Assembly (NCBI RefSeq): GCF_050003625.1
Contig: NC_134399.1
Location: 147,678,473-147,742,472 of the forward strand
Length of the DNA: 64,000 bases
Origin: Haematobia irritans
Lineage: Eukaryota > Arthropoda > Insecta > Diptera > Muscidae
Direction of reading: 5' to 3'
Shown here: piece after piece, positions 1 to 11,760 of the stretch
Position numbering within the stretch: position 1 is the first letter of the stretch
Layout of the letters: each line of letters begins with the position of its first letter
Program-made: the position numbers and the translations under genes
Notes under the pieces: generated by a model
What the model was told of the DNA's origin: nothing
What the model saw: only the letters and a program-made list of their open reading frames with translations
The model's database searches: none

Positions 1-354
1 ACAGAGTTTCGGATCCAAGAGGTATTGCCTTTTAAATTTCCAGCTATATTATGAAAAAAATTTTGATCCTGCTCATCCAATTGCTGTTTCTATTATCCTG
101 TTTCCGCGCACTTACCGTCCATGGTGGCACTTTCATTTGACCCATCTGCTTATATATGTTGAACCTTATTGAGTAGCCCTTACTGACTCAACGGGGTCCC
201 TTCTGACCCATCTCGAATAACTACCTTGGGAGTCCTTTCTGACTCGATGTGGTCCTTACTGACCTATAGGGTCCCTTCTGGCCCACTGGAAATATTGAAT
301 TATATTTAATTGAATTGAAAAGTTATATTTTGTAATGTAATTTTGTAATTTTGT
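1..354. other. Unique AT-rich sequence with a degenerate short tandem repeat
   Basis: No gene seen. At about 170-292 a phrase of the form TCCYTWCTGACYCA recurs about five times with irregular spacing (20-36 bp), so it is a decayed short tandem repeat. The rest shows no recognisable feature. Confidence 0.4.
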
Positions 355-665
355 AAATATAATATGCTTCGATGCAAACATATATTAATTTAGAAATAGC
401 CTATAAACATATATGTGCTTAGAAAGAGAGCCCTAGAGAGTATGCTTTAAGTAAAAGAATGGAAGTATCCAATTGGTGCCTTAAAAATATATATACACAA
501 AGAAAATTTCATTAAAATTTTTTACTAATAGTGTATCTCTAAGGTGAAGCATAATATGTTTGAACTATACAGACAATATTTTGTTTGGACCAATCCTGAA
601 AATGTATATGCTTGAAACTAAATGTGTTTGGGGTATATGTTACAGAAGCTATTTTTTAGATGGCA
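355..665 (+). repeat. Family F (ATGTTT-rich) repeat, partial
   Basis: This stretch matches 26700-27121 closely (shared blocks AATATAATATGCTTCGATGC, GGGTATATGTTACAGAAG) and the reverse complement of 55294-55795. The left part of the family is missing. No coding capacity. It is a non-autonomous interspersed repeat of unknown class. Confidence 0.75.
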
Positions 666-2674
666 TTAAAATTCCCTTTGGTGGATGTGATAAACACTTC
701 GAAGTCATACTATACAGTAAGCTTTTGGCTTAATATTGGAGAAGGGGTTAGAAAAGATAAAATGGACAAAAAGTTTTGACTAAATAGAAAATTGAGTTGT
801 GGTCAAATTTCCTTTTAAATATAAAAAAACAGCAATTTGCCTTTCTGAGTGCAAATTAGGAGGGAGGGTACCGAAACCTTTAATACCATTTAATATCTGT
901 TACCTTTAGTTATATTGAAGGATGCGAGGGCATAGCAGCACAGGGCGGTTTTATGTAATATCAGATAATGACGACGCCGACATTAGCAAAAAATGTTAGC
1001 AAACATATAGATCCAGGCATTTTACATGCCATCATCTATTGAATCTTTGGATTAAAAACAAAAAAGTTTCAAAAATGGTATAAGGCTTATTGTGAGGATT
1101 TTTCATCTCAGGTTTAGAGTCATTTTGATAATAGGAAAACCTATTTTACTTTGGCGTATCTCTTGTAAATTCGAATTTGTAAACTGGTATTTATTCGTAC
1201 GTAAATAAATTTATCAACATATCGAAGAAAGAGATTGCAAATCCGATATATGAGATCTGCATTTGAATTTTAATTTTATAAAGCATATATGGTTTGTTAA
1301 AATGACTTTAGTTTATTGAAGCCACCTTTTTGACTCGATATCAATACCAAAAACTCTTTAGGGAAGTGAAAATCTTCGGATCAAAGTATACCTTTTTCTG
1401 TGTGTGATTTATGACACTTAGTCCCTCTAAATTTATTTATTTTATAAAGCCGCAATAATTTACCTGTCTGCCTAAACTAACTCATACTATTTCAGAATCC
1501 TGAATACTCAGTTTAGTTGATGGAATATATAGGAATTTTATAATTGGGTATTGAGGAAACAGTCATAAGTAAGCATGAAACAACATTCTTACCATAACCA
1601 AAGTTGCATTGCAGGGTTTGGTTTTAAACCATAATCTTATCGACCTAGTCATCATCAGAGTTTCCTACCAGAAAATATTGATGTTATAGAACAATTGTGT
1701 TCTATTCAAATATGTATTTGACTACAATCATTCCTAGCCCCATGAGTTTCTGAGTCAAACATCAATTCTAACAAATCACATATACGCTAGCTAATGTTAT
1801 TCTTAGTGCGTTTACTTTTACATTTACTCGAAATTTTATTGCCAATTTATTGGTAAATATACGAAGTTGTACAGATGTATGCTTGTGGGACTCTTTATCA
1901 CTCTCTCTCTCTCTCTCTCCATGCTTTATCAATCCTACTTTTCTCAAACAGATTCAAATTCAATTGAAGTCAAAACAAGACATTCTTATACTCTTCAAAA
2001 TCCCAATGGTTTATGAATGCGATAGAGGAAAGGGAACATTACATGTTTTGAATGACAATAACTTCAAAACATTGAGGAGAAGAAGAAGAATCAATTCCAT
2101 ATGGTACCAGCCAATATCCTAGTGGATAAATGAATATTCCGCATTCGATTTGATCCCAGGAAAATAGTGCCGCAATCTCGTACATACTGAATAAACCAAT
2201 GGTCGTGTTTATGGTACATGTGAAACATGTTTTAGGGATATGGAGAAGAGTAAGAGTTCAATTGAATTGGAATACTACGACTACGATAGCACAATGCAAA
2301 CTCTAGACTATGTGAACTCCATTCTATTACGAGCCTGTGTCAATATACTAATGTCCTTGCAGGCAATATCTGACATTCATAATAAAATGAGAAAATTTCC
2401 ATTAATGGAATTTGATGATTATCTTAAAATGACCTCGTTATGTGGCGATTATGGCTCATGACATCTGGAAAAGTTGACAGTAGATTGGAAACTATTTTAA
2501 AATCAAGGAAAATGATTACAAAAAAAAAAAACTTTGGGAAGGTATCATGCAAAATAACAGTAGACTTAAATATGTATGGTTTAGAGGTGTCAACCACTAT
2601 GGACTTAAAATGAAAGCCTAATTAAAATCTGAACTTTTAATGGTGTCTTAATGTTGAAATAAGTGAATTATGTT
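666..2674. other. Unique AT-rich stretch, no recognised gene
   Basis: Low-complexity AT-rich sequence. A CT microsatellite lies at 1901-1919. An open frame of 73 codons at 2240-2461 (+) starts MEKSKSSIELEYYDYD and has no recognised domain. Its ATG has poor context and nothing nearby supports expression, so it is not called as a gene. Part of the right edge belongs to the block duplicated at 5208-5571. Confidence 0.35.
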
Positions 2675-3058
2675 AAAAAAATATTTATTACATTACGATC
2701 GTTATTCTAGCTTCTTTTTCGGACAAAGAATAGAAGAATGTCAAGATTATCCAAAAGGTTTCATAATTTTAACTTCGAACAGGAAAATAGAACACTGTTG
2801 TTAAATAGCATGGTGGAGTATATGCAAAATTACTTATAAAAATTTTAAAATTTGTCAATTTGCTGGAAGAGGATTATTGAGGTTATTGCATTGCGAAGCA
2901 CTTCCAAGAATATTATTATGTTTTTTTAAAGGCAAAGTTAACTAGGGAAATTATTCTGCATAGGGAATATATACATAAAATGCAGGGACTGGAAACAAAT
3001 TAGGGAATTCGCTTTAGAGATACAGAGATGCTGGAATAAAAAAGGGTACTCCAAAAAA
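2675..3058 (+). repeat. Left copy of a ~370-bp direct repeat flanking a family A element
   Basis: From ATTACATTACGATCGTTATT to GGGTACTCCAAAAAAAT this block is repeated at 5208-5571 with few substitutions and one small rearrangement around 5385-5405. The two copies bracket the family A element at 3062-5207. No coding potential seen. Confidence 0.85.
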
Positions 3059-3061
3059 ATA

Positions 3062-5207
3062 AAAAACAAATATATACGGCCGTAAGTTCGGCCAGGCCGA
3101 AGCTTATATACCCTCCACCATGGATTGCGTAGAAACTTCTACTGAAGACTGTCATCCAGAATCGAATTACTTGGGTTGAGGTAACACTAGCCGATGGCAA
3201 GGTATCTTAAAACTTCCTAACACCGTAATATATATCACATAGTCCATACGTGGTATATATTAAACTAAAAAGGCCGATTAAATTCGTATATAATTAAGTT
3301 TAAAGTTTCTATAGAAATACAATTTTGACAAAATAAAATTTTTACAACATTTTCCATAGAAGTAAAATTTGAAAAAAAAAATTCTATAGAAATAAAATTT
3401 GGAAAAATTTTTCTATAGGAATAAAATGTGGAAAAAAATTTCTATAGAAATAAAATTTGGAAAACATTTTCTATAGAAATAAAATTTGGAAAAAATTTTC
3501 TATAGAAGTAAAATGTTGACAAAATTTTCTACAGAAATAAAATTTTGACAAAATTTTCTATAGAAATAACATTTTGACAATGTTTTCTATAAAAATAAAA
3601 TTTTGGTAGATTATTTTTGGCTCGAGTGGCAACCATGATTATGAACCGATATGGACCAATTTTTGTGTGATTGGGGATCGGCTATATATAACTATAGACC
3701 GATACGGACCACTTTTGGCATGGTTATTAGCGGCCTTATACTAACACCACGTTGCAAATTTCAACCGGATCGGATGAATTTTGCTCCTCCAAGAGGCTCC
3801 GGAGATCAAATCTGGGGAACGGTTTATACACTCAAAAAAAAGTGAACTCTCTATTTCACTAAAGCCAATTTAACTTTCGTTTGGTTCATGGAATTATTAT
3901 GTTTGGTGAAAATTTCCTCTACTCTAATAATTTTTTGTGTACGTCAGTTAAATTAACTAAAACCGAGGAAAAAAATATACACAAATGAAGGATAAAGATT
4001 AACTAAATTCGTGTCTTCCACAAAATAGTTCAATATTTCTTTAAATTTGTAAATTTTACTACAAATGCGTTCATCATGAACTTCGTATGTCACTAAAGAC
4101 ATTCTTGCAATTTTGAACTCCAATTTTTTCCTTCAAACTACAAAATTTTCTTTAACAAGTGAAAAAACTTAATTATGTCTAATAAATTTTCTTGAATTTG
4201 TCGAAAAATATTTACTTATATTTATGACATCGGCGTGATGCCAGCGTTTGTAATACTGTTTAGTTAAAATTTTCCAAAAATATTCAAAATTTTCTAAAAT
4301 TAACCGAAATTTTTCTTCCTGGTGGGTTCACTGTTTTTTCAGTGTATGGGGGCTATATATAATTATGGACTGATATGGACCAATTCTTGCGTATTTGTTA
4401 GAGACCACATTTTAACACCATGTTCCAAATATCAACCGGATCGGATGAATTTTGCTCCTCCAAGAGGCTCCGGAGGACAAATCTGGAGATCGATTTGTAT
4501 GGGGGCTATATATAATTATGGACCGATATGGACCAATTACCATATACTAACAGCACGTACCAAGTTTCAATCGGATCGGATGACTTTTGCTCCTCTAAGA
4601 GGCTCCGCAAGCCAAATCGGGGGATCGGTTTATATGGGGGCTATATATAATTATGGACCGATGTGAACCCATTTTTGCATGGTTGTCAAAGACCATATAC
4701 TAACACCATCTACCAAATTTCAGCCGGATCGGATGAAATTTGGAGGGTCTGCAAGCCAAATTTGGGGGTTCGTTTATATGGGGGCTATATATAATTATGG
4801 ACCGATGTGAACCCATTTTTGCATGATTGTTAGAGACCATTACTTACACCATGTACCAAATTTCAGCCGGATCGGATGAAATTTGCTTCTCTTAGAGGAC
4901 TCGCAAGCCAAATTTGGAAGTCCGTTTATATGGGGGCTATACGTAAAAGTGAACCGATATGGCCCATTTGCAATACCATCCGACCTACTTCAATAACAAC
5001 TACTTGTGCCAAGTTTCAAGTCGATAGCTTATTTCGTTCTGAAGTTAGCGTGATTTCAACAGACGGACGGACGGACATGCTCAGATCGACTCAGAATTTC
5101 ACCACGACCCAGAATATATATACTTTATGGGGTCTTAGAGCAATATTTCAATGTGTTACAAAAGGAATGACAAAGTTAATATACCCCCATCCTATGATGG
5201 AGGATAT
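3062..5207 (-). mobile_element. Family A DINE-1-like element (copy A1)
   Basis: Read on the minus strand it starts with an ATACCCCC/GGAGGATAT-type hairpin near 5207. It then carries the GAGTCGATCTGAGCATGTCC module with a GTCC run (5060-5090) and several ~150-bp internal units, each with the GGGGGCTATATATAATTATG motif (4350, 4500, 4635, 4780). An AT-rich minisatellite follows (3310-3606). The end is the inverted ATACCCTCCACCAT motif, the hairpin TTCGG..CCGAA and the terminal TATATACGGCCG block near 3070. No transposase is encoded. Open frames reading MGAIYNYGPIWTNF are translations of the repeat unit. The DINE-1/Helentron assignment rests on recalled DINE-1 features and is inference. Confidence 0.8.
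3310..3606. repeat. Minisatellite of ~29-bp units inside family A
   Basis: About ten units of the form TTCTATAGAAATAAAATTTT plus GACAAAA occur in tandem. The same minisatellite recurs in other A copies (31870-31990, 45715-46080, 51595-51745, 55005-55215) and at 27300-28020, so it is a normal internal part of the family. Units abut without spacers, which rules out a CRISPR array. Confidence 0.85.
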
Positions 5208-5571
5208 AAAAAAATATTGATTACATTACGATCGTTATTCTAGCTTCTTTTTCGGACAAAGAATCGAAGAATGTCAAGTTTCACCAAAAGGTTTCATAAT
5301 TTTAACTTTGAACAGGAAAATAGAACACTGTTGTTAAATAGCGTAGTGGAGTATATGCAAAATTACTTATAAAAAATTTAAAATTTGTCACTTCCAAGCA
5401 CTTCGAAGCACTTCCAAGAATATTATTATGGTTTTTTAACGGCAAAGTTAACTCGGGAAGTTAGTTAACTGCATAGGGAATATATACATAAAATACAGGG
5501 ACTGGAAACAAATTAGGGAATTCGCTATAGAGATACAGAGATGCTGCAATAAAAAAGGGTACTCCAAAAAA
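5208..5571 (+). repeat. Right copy of the ~370-bp direct repeat
   Basis: Direct repeat of 2675-3058, lying immediately beyond the 5' end of family A copy A1. It shares the closing GGGTACTCCAAAAAAAT with the left copy, after which the two flanks diverge. Confidence 0.85.
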
Positions 5572-5756
5572 ATTAAGTTTTCTTCTGAGCGGGTACAATT
5601 TGTTTTGCCCTACGATGGAAACAAGAAGTCAAAGCGCAAAAAAAAATCGATTACTGACTTAGGTAACATGAGACAGGGCAGCTGATTCCTCCCTTTAACC
5701 TAACCTAAGCATACAAAATACAAGTAAATGCAAATCGTTGAATTTATAACATTTTT
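5572..5756 (+). repeat. Short unique stretch ending in a LINE/SINE-type tail
   Basis: The part at 5660-5709 ends TTTAACCTAACCTAA after a GGGCAGCTG block. This resembles the 3' tail of the LINE at 43327-44503 and of the window's SINE family, so it may be a very short 5'-truncated retroposon. The rest is unassigned. Confidence 0.4.
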
Positions 5757-7269
5757 TATACCCTGCTCCACACTGTGGAACAGGGTATTATAAGTTAGTG
5801 CAAATGTTTGCAACACCCAGAAGGAGACGAGATAGACACATGGTGTCTTTGACAAAAATGCTTAGGGTGGGCTCCTGAGTCGATATAGCCATGTCCGTCT
5901 GTCCGTCTGTCCGTGAACACATTTTTGTAACCAAGGGATTAGGTAGTAATTTAAGCCCAATCGACTTCGAATTTGGCACAAGTATGTATTTTGGGTCAAA
6001 ATAGAACCCTATTGATTTTGGAATAAATCGGTTCCGATTTAGATATAGCTCCCATATATATATTTCGCCCAATATGCACTTATACGGCCCTAGAAGCCTG
6101 AGTATTACCCCAATTTGGTTGAAATTTTGCACTAGGAGTACAATTGGTAGTATAGTCAAATGTGCAAAATTTTATTGAAATCGTTCAGATTTAGATATAG
6201 CTCCCATATATATCTTTCGCCCGATATGGACTAATACGGTCCCTGAAGCCAGAGTTTTACTCCAATTTGGTTGAAATTTTGCACAGGGAGTATAATTAGC
6301 ATTGTAGCTATGCGCGCCAAATTTAGTTGAAATCGGTTCAGATTTAGATATAGCTCCCATATATAGCTTTCGCCCGATTTACACTCATATGACCACAGAG
6401 GCCAATGTTTTCCTCCGATATAGTTGAAATTTTGCACAGGGAGTAGAATTAGCATTTTAGTTATGCGTGCCAAATTTGGTTGAAATCGGTTCAGATTTAG
6501 ATATAGCTCCCATATATAGTTTTCGCCCGATTTACACTCATATGACCACAGAGGCCAATTTTTAACTCCGATTTAGTTGAAATTTTGCACAGGGAGTAGA
6601 ATTAGCATTGTTGCTATGCGTGCCAAATTTGGTTGAAATCGGTTAAGATTTAGATATAGCTCCCATATATAGCTTTCGCCCGATTTACACTCATATGACC
6701 ACAGAGGCCAATTTTTAACTCCGATTTTTTTGAAATTTTGCACAGGGAGTAGAATTAGCATTGTTGCTATGCGTGCCAAATTTGGTTGGAATCGGTTCTG
6801 ATTTAGATATAGCTCCCATATATATGTTTTTCTGATTTCGACAAAAATGGTCAAAATACCAATATTTTCCTTGTAAAATCGCCACTTCTTAGTCGAAAAG
6901 TTGTAAAAATGACTCTAATTTTCCTAAACTTCTAATACATATATATCGAGTGATAAATCATAAATAAATTTTTGCGAAGTTTCCTTAAAATTGCTTCAGA
7001 TTTAAATGTTTCCCATATTTTTTTACTAACATTGTGTTCCATCCTAGTGCATTAGCAGACTTAAATTTTGAGTCTATAAATTTTGTAGAAGTCTATCAAA
7101 TTCTGTCCAGATCGAGTGATACTTAAATGTATGTATTTGGGACAAACTTTTATATATAGCCCCCAACACATTTGACGGATGTGATATGGTATCGAAATTT
7201 TAGATCTACAGAGTGGTGCAGGGTATAATATAGTCGGCCCCGCCCGACTTTAGACTTTCCTTACTTGTT
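5757..7269 (+). mobile_element. Family B DINE-1-like element, complete (copy B1)
   Basis: It starts with the hairpin ATACCCTGCTCCAC/GTGGAACAGGGTAT and has GAGTCGATATAGCCATGTCC with a GTCC/GTCT run (5880-5915). About six ~150-bp units follow, each with GATATAGCTCCCATATATA (6050-6830). The inverted GTGGTGCAGGGTAT, the hairpin AGTCGGCCCCGCCCGACT and the end TTTCCTTACTTG close it. No protein-coding capacity. The 5' quarter differs from most B copies and matches the fragment at 15085. Confidence 0.85.
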
Positions 7270-7819
7270 TTTATTTATTTATTAAAATCTTTATTTTAAT
7301 TACAAAATAAACAACTAGCAACATAGACTATCGACTTAAAAAAATACTATCTGATCTCCAAACAGTTTTTCATTTTTAATGGCCTGTAAAATGTTAATAT
7401 GTTATGCTGATGGTCTCATAAGAAACAGTTTAAATTGGAAATATACTATACTACTATACTTTTGTTACTATATGGACCAATAACAATGTCAACAAACATA
7501 ACATTTTTTCGTATGGAGGAAGACAAACAAAAATGGTTTTCATTTGTTTCAATATAATAAAGAGTGTTACAGGGTACAAACGACCGATAGGTATTGTCAA
7601 TGCCATTGTTGCTATTAATGTTCAAAATATTACATTGTTATTGTCTACATTAGAGTTAGGTGGGATTGAAAGCTGTTGCAAGTTTAGCAATTTATTTTGT
7701 TAAAGAATTTATAGGTTAAATAAAAATTTTAATTGCGTAATTTACAGGATTTTTTGTATACACTCCACCATAGTATGCGGGTTATATAAACTTTGCCATT
7801 CCATCGAAATATTGGTATT
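7270..7819. other. AT-rich stretch ending in a family A 5' fragment
   Basis: 7270-7756 has no recognised feature. 7757-7815 matches the first 60 bp of family A (TATACaCTCCACCATAG ... CATCGAAATATTG, plus orientation). The Himar1-like copy begins immediately after it. Confidence 0.5.
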
Positions 7820-8881
7820 AGCGGTTGGCTGATAGTTTGTGAGAGAGAGCGTCTTTTGTGAAGCAACTTTTGTTATTGTGAAAAAAAAAATGAAAAAAAG
7901 AATTTCGTGTTTTGATAAAATACTGTTTTCTGAAGGGGAAAAATACGGTGGAAGCAAAAACTTGGCTTGATAATGGGTTTCCGGACTCTGCCCCAGGGAA
8001 ATCAACAATAATTGATTGGTATGCAAAATTCAAGCGTGGGCACGGCGGAAGGTGAACGCAGTGGACGCCCGAAAGAGGTGGTTACCGACGAAAACATCAA
8101 AAAATCCACAAAATGATTTTGAATGACCGTAAAATGAAGTTGATCGAGATAGCAGAGGCCTTAAATATATCAAAGGAACGTGTTGGTCATATCATTCACC
8201 AATATTTGGATAGCTCTGTGCAAAATGGGTGCCGCGCGAGATCACATTTGACCAAAAACAATAACGTGTTGATGATTCTGAGCGGTGTTTGCAGCTGTTA
8301 ACTCGTAATACGCCCGAGTTTTTCCGTCGATATGTGACAATGGATGAAACATGGCTTCATCACTACACTCCTGAGTCGAATCGACAGTCGGCCGAGTGGA
8401 CAGCGACCGGTGGAGACACTCAAAAGCGTGGAGACACTCAAAAGTCCGCTGGCAAGTAATGGCCTCTGTTTTTTGGGATGGACATGGAATAATTTTTATC
8501 GATTATCTTGAGAAGGGAAAAACCATCAACAGTGACTATTATATGGCATTATCGGAGCGTTTGAAGGTCGAAATCGCGGCAAAACGGCCCCATATGAAGA
8601 AGAAAAAAGTGTTGTTCCACCAAGACAACTCACCGTGCCACAAGTCATTGAGAACGATGGCAAAAATTCATGAATTGGGCTTCGAATTGCTTCCCCACCC
8701 ACCGTATTCTCCAGATCTGGCCGCCAACGACTTTTTCTTGTTCTCAGACCTCAAAAGGATGCTCGCAGGGAAAAAATTTGGCTGCAATGAAGAGGTGATC
8801 GCCGAAGCTGAGGCCTATTTTGAGGCAAAACCGAAGGAGTGCTACCAAAATGGTATCAAAAAATTGCAAGGTCGTTATAGG
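7820..8881 (+). mobile_element. Himar1-like mariner, degraded and 3'-truncated (copy M1)
   Basis: The left end keeps GGTTGGCTGATA of the mariner terminal repeat (about 7823-7834). It then jumps directly to the leader TTTGTGAGAGAGAGCGTCTT, so most of the 5' untranslated region is deleted. The right terminal repeat is absent: the element stops at 8881 where SINE sequence starts. About 1.06 kb remain of an expected ~1.29 kb. Confidence 0.9.
7890..8881 (+). pseudogene. Himar1-type mariner transposase pseudogene
   Basis: It encoded a cut-and-paste DD34D transposase of the Tc1/mariner superfamily (irritans/Himar1-like). One base is lost right after the ATG at 7890. A deletion of several bases lies near 8035, one base is lost near 8100 and a deletion of about 7 bases lies near 8212. 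Later changes split the rest. The catalytic segments are still readable in separate frames: TMDETWLHHYTPESN (first Asp, about 8340), HQDNSPCH (second Asp, about 8620) and SPDLAANDFFLF (third Asp, about 8720). The C-terminus is cut after GIKKLQGRY. It cannot make a functional protein. Confidence 0.93.
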
Positions 8882-9196
8882 TAAGGTTAGTTATAGTGGC
8901 AGCGCTATATTTCAGGCTCACTTAGACTATTCAGTCCATTGTGATACCACAGTGGGGAACTTCTGTCTTATCACTGAGTGCTGCCCTGCTCTATGTTCGG
9001 CTCACTTACAAGGGAAGTCCTTTTTGTAGCCGAATTCTAACGGCGTTACACATTGTGGTGAAACCACGGAGTGAAACTTTGAAATATTGAGAAATATCAC
9101 CAGCATTACTGTGAGGTTATAATCTACCCCTGAAAACACTTTTTGGTGTTTGGTCGAAACTGGGCCATTCCAATCATTGCACCACGGTAGCTCCCT
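8882..9196 (-). mobile_element. tRNA-derived SINE, diverged copy (S1)
   Basis: On the minus strand it runs from a tRNA-like head (TGGTGCAATGATTGG near 9180) to a tail ending near GCCAC..TAACCTTAC at 8885. It matches the copies at 14606 and 30806 along its length. The B-box region of the head is damaged. Its tail abuts the truncated Himar1-like element, so it inserted into or replaced the mariner 3' end. Confidence 0.8.
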
Positions 9197-9600
9197 GCGG
9201 TCCCCATATAAACCGATCCTCAGCGGTGGCCCCATACACAAAACAAATGTTTGCTGATTCAATCACGAAATTAATTGAATTTAAAAATTTATTGAAAGTC
9301 AATTAAAAAATTAATTGCTCCAATTAAAAACTTATTTGATACTATAAATTTTTGTTATTGAGTTTTGTTGCAATTAAAAAATTTGTTGAATCAATTAAAT
9401 TTTTAATTAATATTTTTTAAAACTTTAATTGGAAAAATTTTCGTGATTTTTTTTTTTTTTTTTTAGTAGCAAAAAATTTTAAAATCATGGAAAAGTTACC
9501 CATATCATTTCATAATTGTATTTAGCTACCATATAAACCGATCCCCAGATTTGACTTCTTGGAGGACCAAGTTCATGCGATCGAAATTGGGCTCCTTAAG
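9197..9600. repeat. Scraps of family A and an AATTGA-rich repeat (family G)
   Basis: 9200-9240 and 9523-9590 are small family A unit fragments (CCATATAAACCGATCC). 9255-9480 is built from AATTAATTGA/TCAATTAA-type oligomers like those at 31392-31600 and 34621-34840, with a T run at 9450-9464. No coding potential. Confidence 0.55.
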
Positions 9601-11084
9601 TTCCATCCACGATGGAATGGTTAACATGCGCGCTCCGCATATCAAGGGTCGAGAGTTATATGGCAGTTTCGACCAAAAACTAACAATAAATAAATATGGT
9701 ATTATTTTACAAACGAATTCTAGTAATTAATTCCTTCAGTTATTATCGTGAACATAATTTTCGTCTCCGAGACAGTACCTATGGGGTTTACACTGTTTGT
9801 CCCCACTACCGGCGAAGACAATATAAAATCATTTTAAGGCATCTCTTCAACAATCTACCCTAACGTATGTACGTCCTTCTAATGTAGACTCAATTGTTAC
9901 ACGTAGTTGATATAATGGTACCGCATATTTCCAATCCCTGACAAACCAAATTCCCTTCCCATATATACATACCATCACGCATATCCAATCATAATACATC
10001 CTCAGGCAGTCTACTATAGTCCATGGTATATAAAGGATATGAAATATTCGAAGATACCAGCAGTAAATAAAGTGCATTTATTTTTTGCCATGCGAATATC
10101 TGAACACGCACAGTGCCAGAGAATCAACGATAGAATGTATTCACGTCGCATTTATGTTTATTTCAGGGAATTTACACAAAAACATAACTAACACACAAGC
10201 TTCACACAAGGCAAAACAAAATCAATTGTTTTGAAATTGCTTTCAATGTTACCAAGGATATGAATGTAAACGAAAGAATAGAAGAAAATGACAGGAATGA
10301 ATACAAAAATCGAAGAAAACTTGTATTTTCCATTAAGCATAACAATAGAAAATGCAAGCAAGAACAAAAAATGAAATTCTGAAATCTCGTAAACGCTCCT
10401 AAAATAATAGAATGTTAGGTGTATTGTATTGTATATATTTTGTTTTGTTGTTGGTGTTGTTGTGGTAAATGGCCATGATTTTGTCTGAATTGAAATAGAA
10501 GGGTTATCAGTGAATTGAGGAAGTAATAAGACTATCATAACGTCAATATTTAGTAATGACATACTTTTACAACCGCATTTTCTTTCTAAGGATATGGGGG
10601 AAATGTTGGGGATGAATGAACAGGAGAGAGAATGCACATGAGGGAAAGGAGATTGAATTGATTAAAATCTTCTGATTGAAGAAGACAGAAAACATATGGC
10701 ATTATTTATAGGGGGATACCTTAGATTATTATGGTTCCAGCAAACATGTACATATACACAGAGATTACAGATTTGTTGTGATAACCGAATTTATTGCCAA
10801 CCTCCTTTTGGCAGTTGCACCAACTATCAGTTGGCAGTTGTGTCACCTGACAAATTCGGTCGACTCAATCGAATTATGGGAACTCCAACTAATACTCTAT
10901 ATGGAGTTGGTTGTATCAGACGATGGAATTTGTCGTTGTTTCCTTCATTTGGTTGTGTCACCCAAACCCAATAAAAAATTAATTTCATTTAAATTTAATT
11001 TAATTTTTTTAATTGGTTTAAATACATTTAAATATTTGTATTAAAGATGTATAGCTAAATACAATGTATGATAACAATTAATGT
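9601..11084. other. Unique AT-rich stretch, no recognised gene
   Basis: No repeat family or protein domain recognised. A TATA-like GTATATAAAGG at 10026-10036 followed by AATAAAGTGC at 10066 resembles the core of an LTR or a promoter. No paired LTR, primer-binding site or coding region is visible, so this is only noted. The minus-strand open frames at 9847-10077 and 10188-10637 look like chance AT-rich frames. Confidence 0.3.
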
Positions 11085-11478
11085 ACTCCAAAAATACGAT
11101 GCGATGTCTCAACATAGTTAACTCGTATGTAAACAGCAATCGACTGTACGGGTGTTTCAAGATGATTCAAATCGTACAAAAGTTGCAAGTTCGCCCAAGC
11201 AAATGGTCGCCTGTTTTTGGGAAAAACTAGACATGTCGCAATCGTTCCACCAGAACAACGCAGAATAGTTTATTCTACCTAGTACACAACCCTATGTTTG
11301 CCAGTTGTCTTCCAAGAAATAACGAAAACCGCCGAAGACGGATCACTCCTCACCGCTACAATGCGAACTCTCATACATTGACTCAAAGAACTGCATTTTG
11401 GAGCACTTAAAACATGGATTTGATTGGTATAGTTCTGACTTGGCACCGAATGACCTTTTCTTATTCCCATTTGTAGGT
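11085..11478 (+). pseudogene. Mariner transposase remnant, second subfamily
   Basis: Pieces in shifting frames read as a mariner catalytic domain: KQQSTVRVFQDDSNRTKVA (about 11135), KQMVACFWEKL (11200), RRRITPHRYN-like with the second Asp lost (about 11335), and SDLAPNDLFLFPF (third Asp, about 11440-11475). This subfamily is distinct from the Himar1-like copies and matches the remnants at 25590, 30057 and 34927. It ends where a C1-like repeat begins at 11480. Confidence 0.8.
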
Positions 11479-11479
11479 T

Positions 11480-11760
11480 AGTCCAGCAAAAAAAAATTGG
11501 CAGTTGTTCCACAAACATTTCTTTTAAAGCCCATCCCAGAATCCCCCATCGAGTTTTTCCAACTTCCGATGCAGTCCTTTTCGACAAATCCACAAACATT
11601 TCTTCTAAAGAGCAACGCGGGATCCCCCAATGATTTTTTCCACTTCCGATGCAGTCCTTTTGGACATGTACACGAACATTTCTTCTAAAGCGCATCTTGG
11701 GATCCCCCAATGATTTTTTTCTACTTCCGGTGCAGTCCTTGTGGACAAGTATTAGAAAGA
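11480..11760. repeat. MITE-related segment containing three ~81-bp tandem units
   Basis: It opens with TCCAGCAAAAAAAAATTGG, close to the end of the C1 MITE at 16292. Three units starting at 11511, 11592 and 11672 follow. Each carries ACATTTCTTYTAAAG, TCCCCCAATGATTTTTT (or a variant) and ACTTCCGATGCAGTCCTT. Confidence 0.7.

Noticed and set aside
2240..2461. 73-codon plus-strand frame as a small host gene
   Set aside because: Poor start context, no domain and no splice or promoter signals that I can support.
3310..3606. Short direct repeats of ~29 bp resembling a CRISPR array (also 27300-28020, 45715-46080)
   Set aside because: Units abut without unique spacers, vary in sequence and sit inside fly mobile elements.
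6573..6854. Open frames with YIWELYLNLNRFQPNLARI text
   Set aside because: They are translations of the family B unit, not conserved as protein.
9847..10077. 76-codon minus-strand open frame, with a TATA-like motif on the plus strand at 10026
   Set aside because: No family recognised; TATA plus AATAAA alone does not establish a promoter or an LTR without a matching second LTR or primer site.
10188..10637. 149-codon minus-strand open frame with hydrophobic stretches
   Set aside because: AT-rich chance frame; no domain, no coding-like composition and no nearby gene signals.
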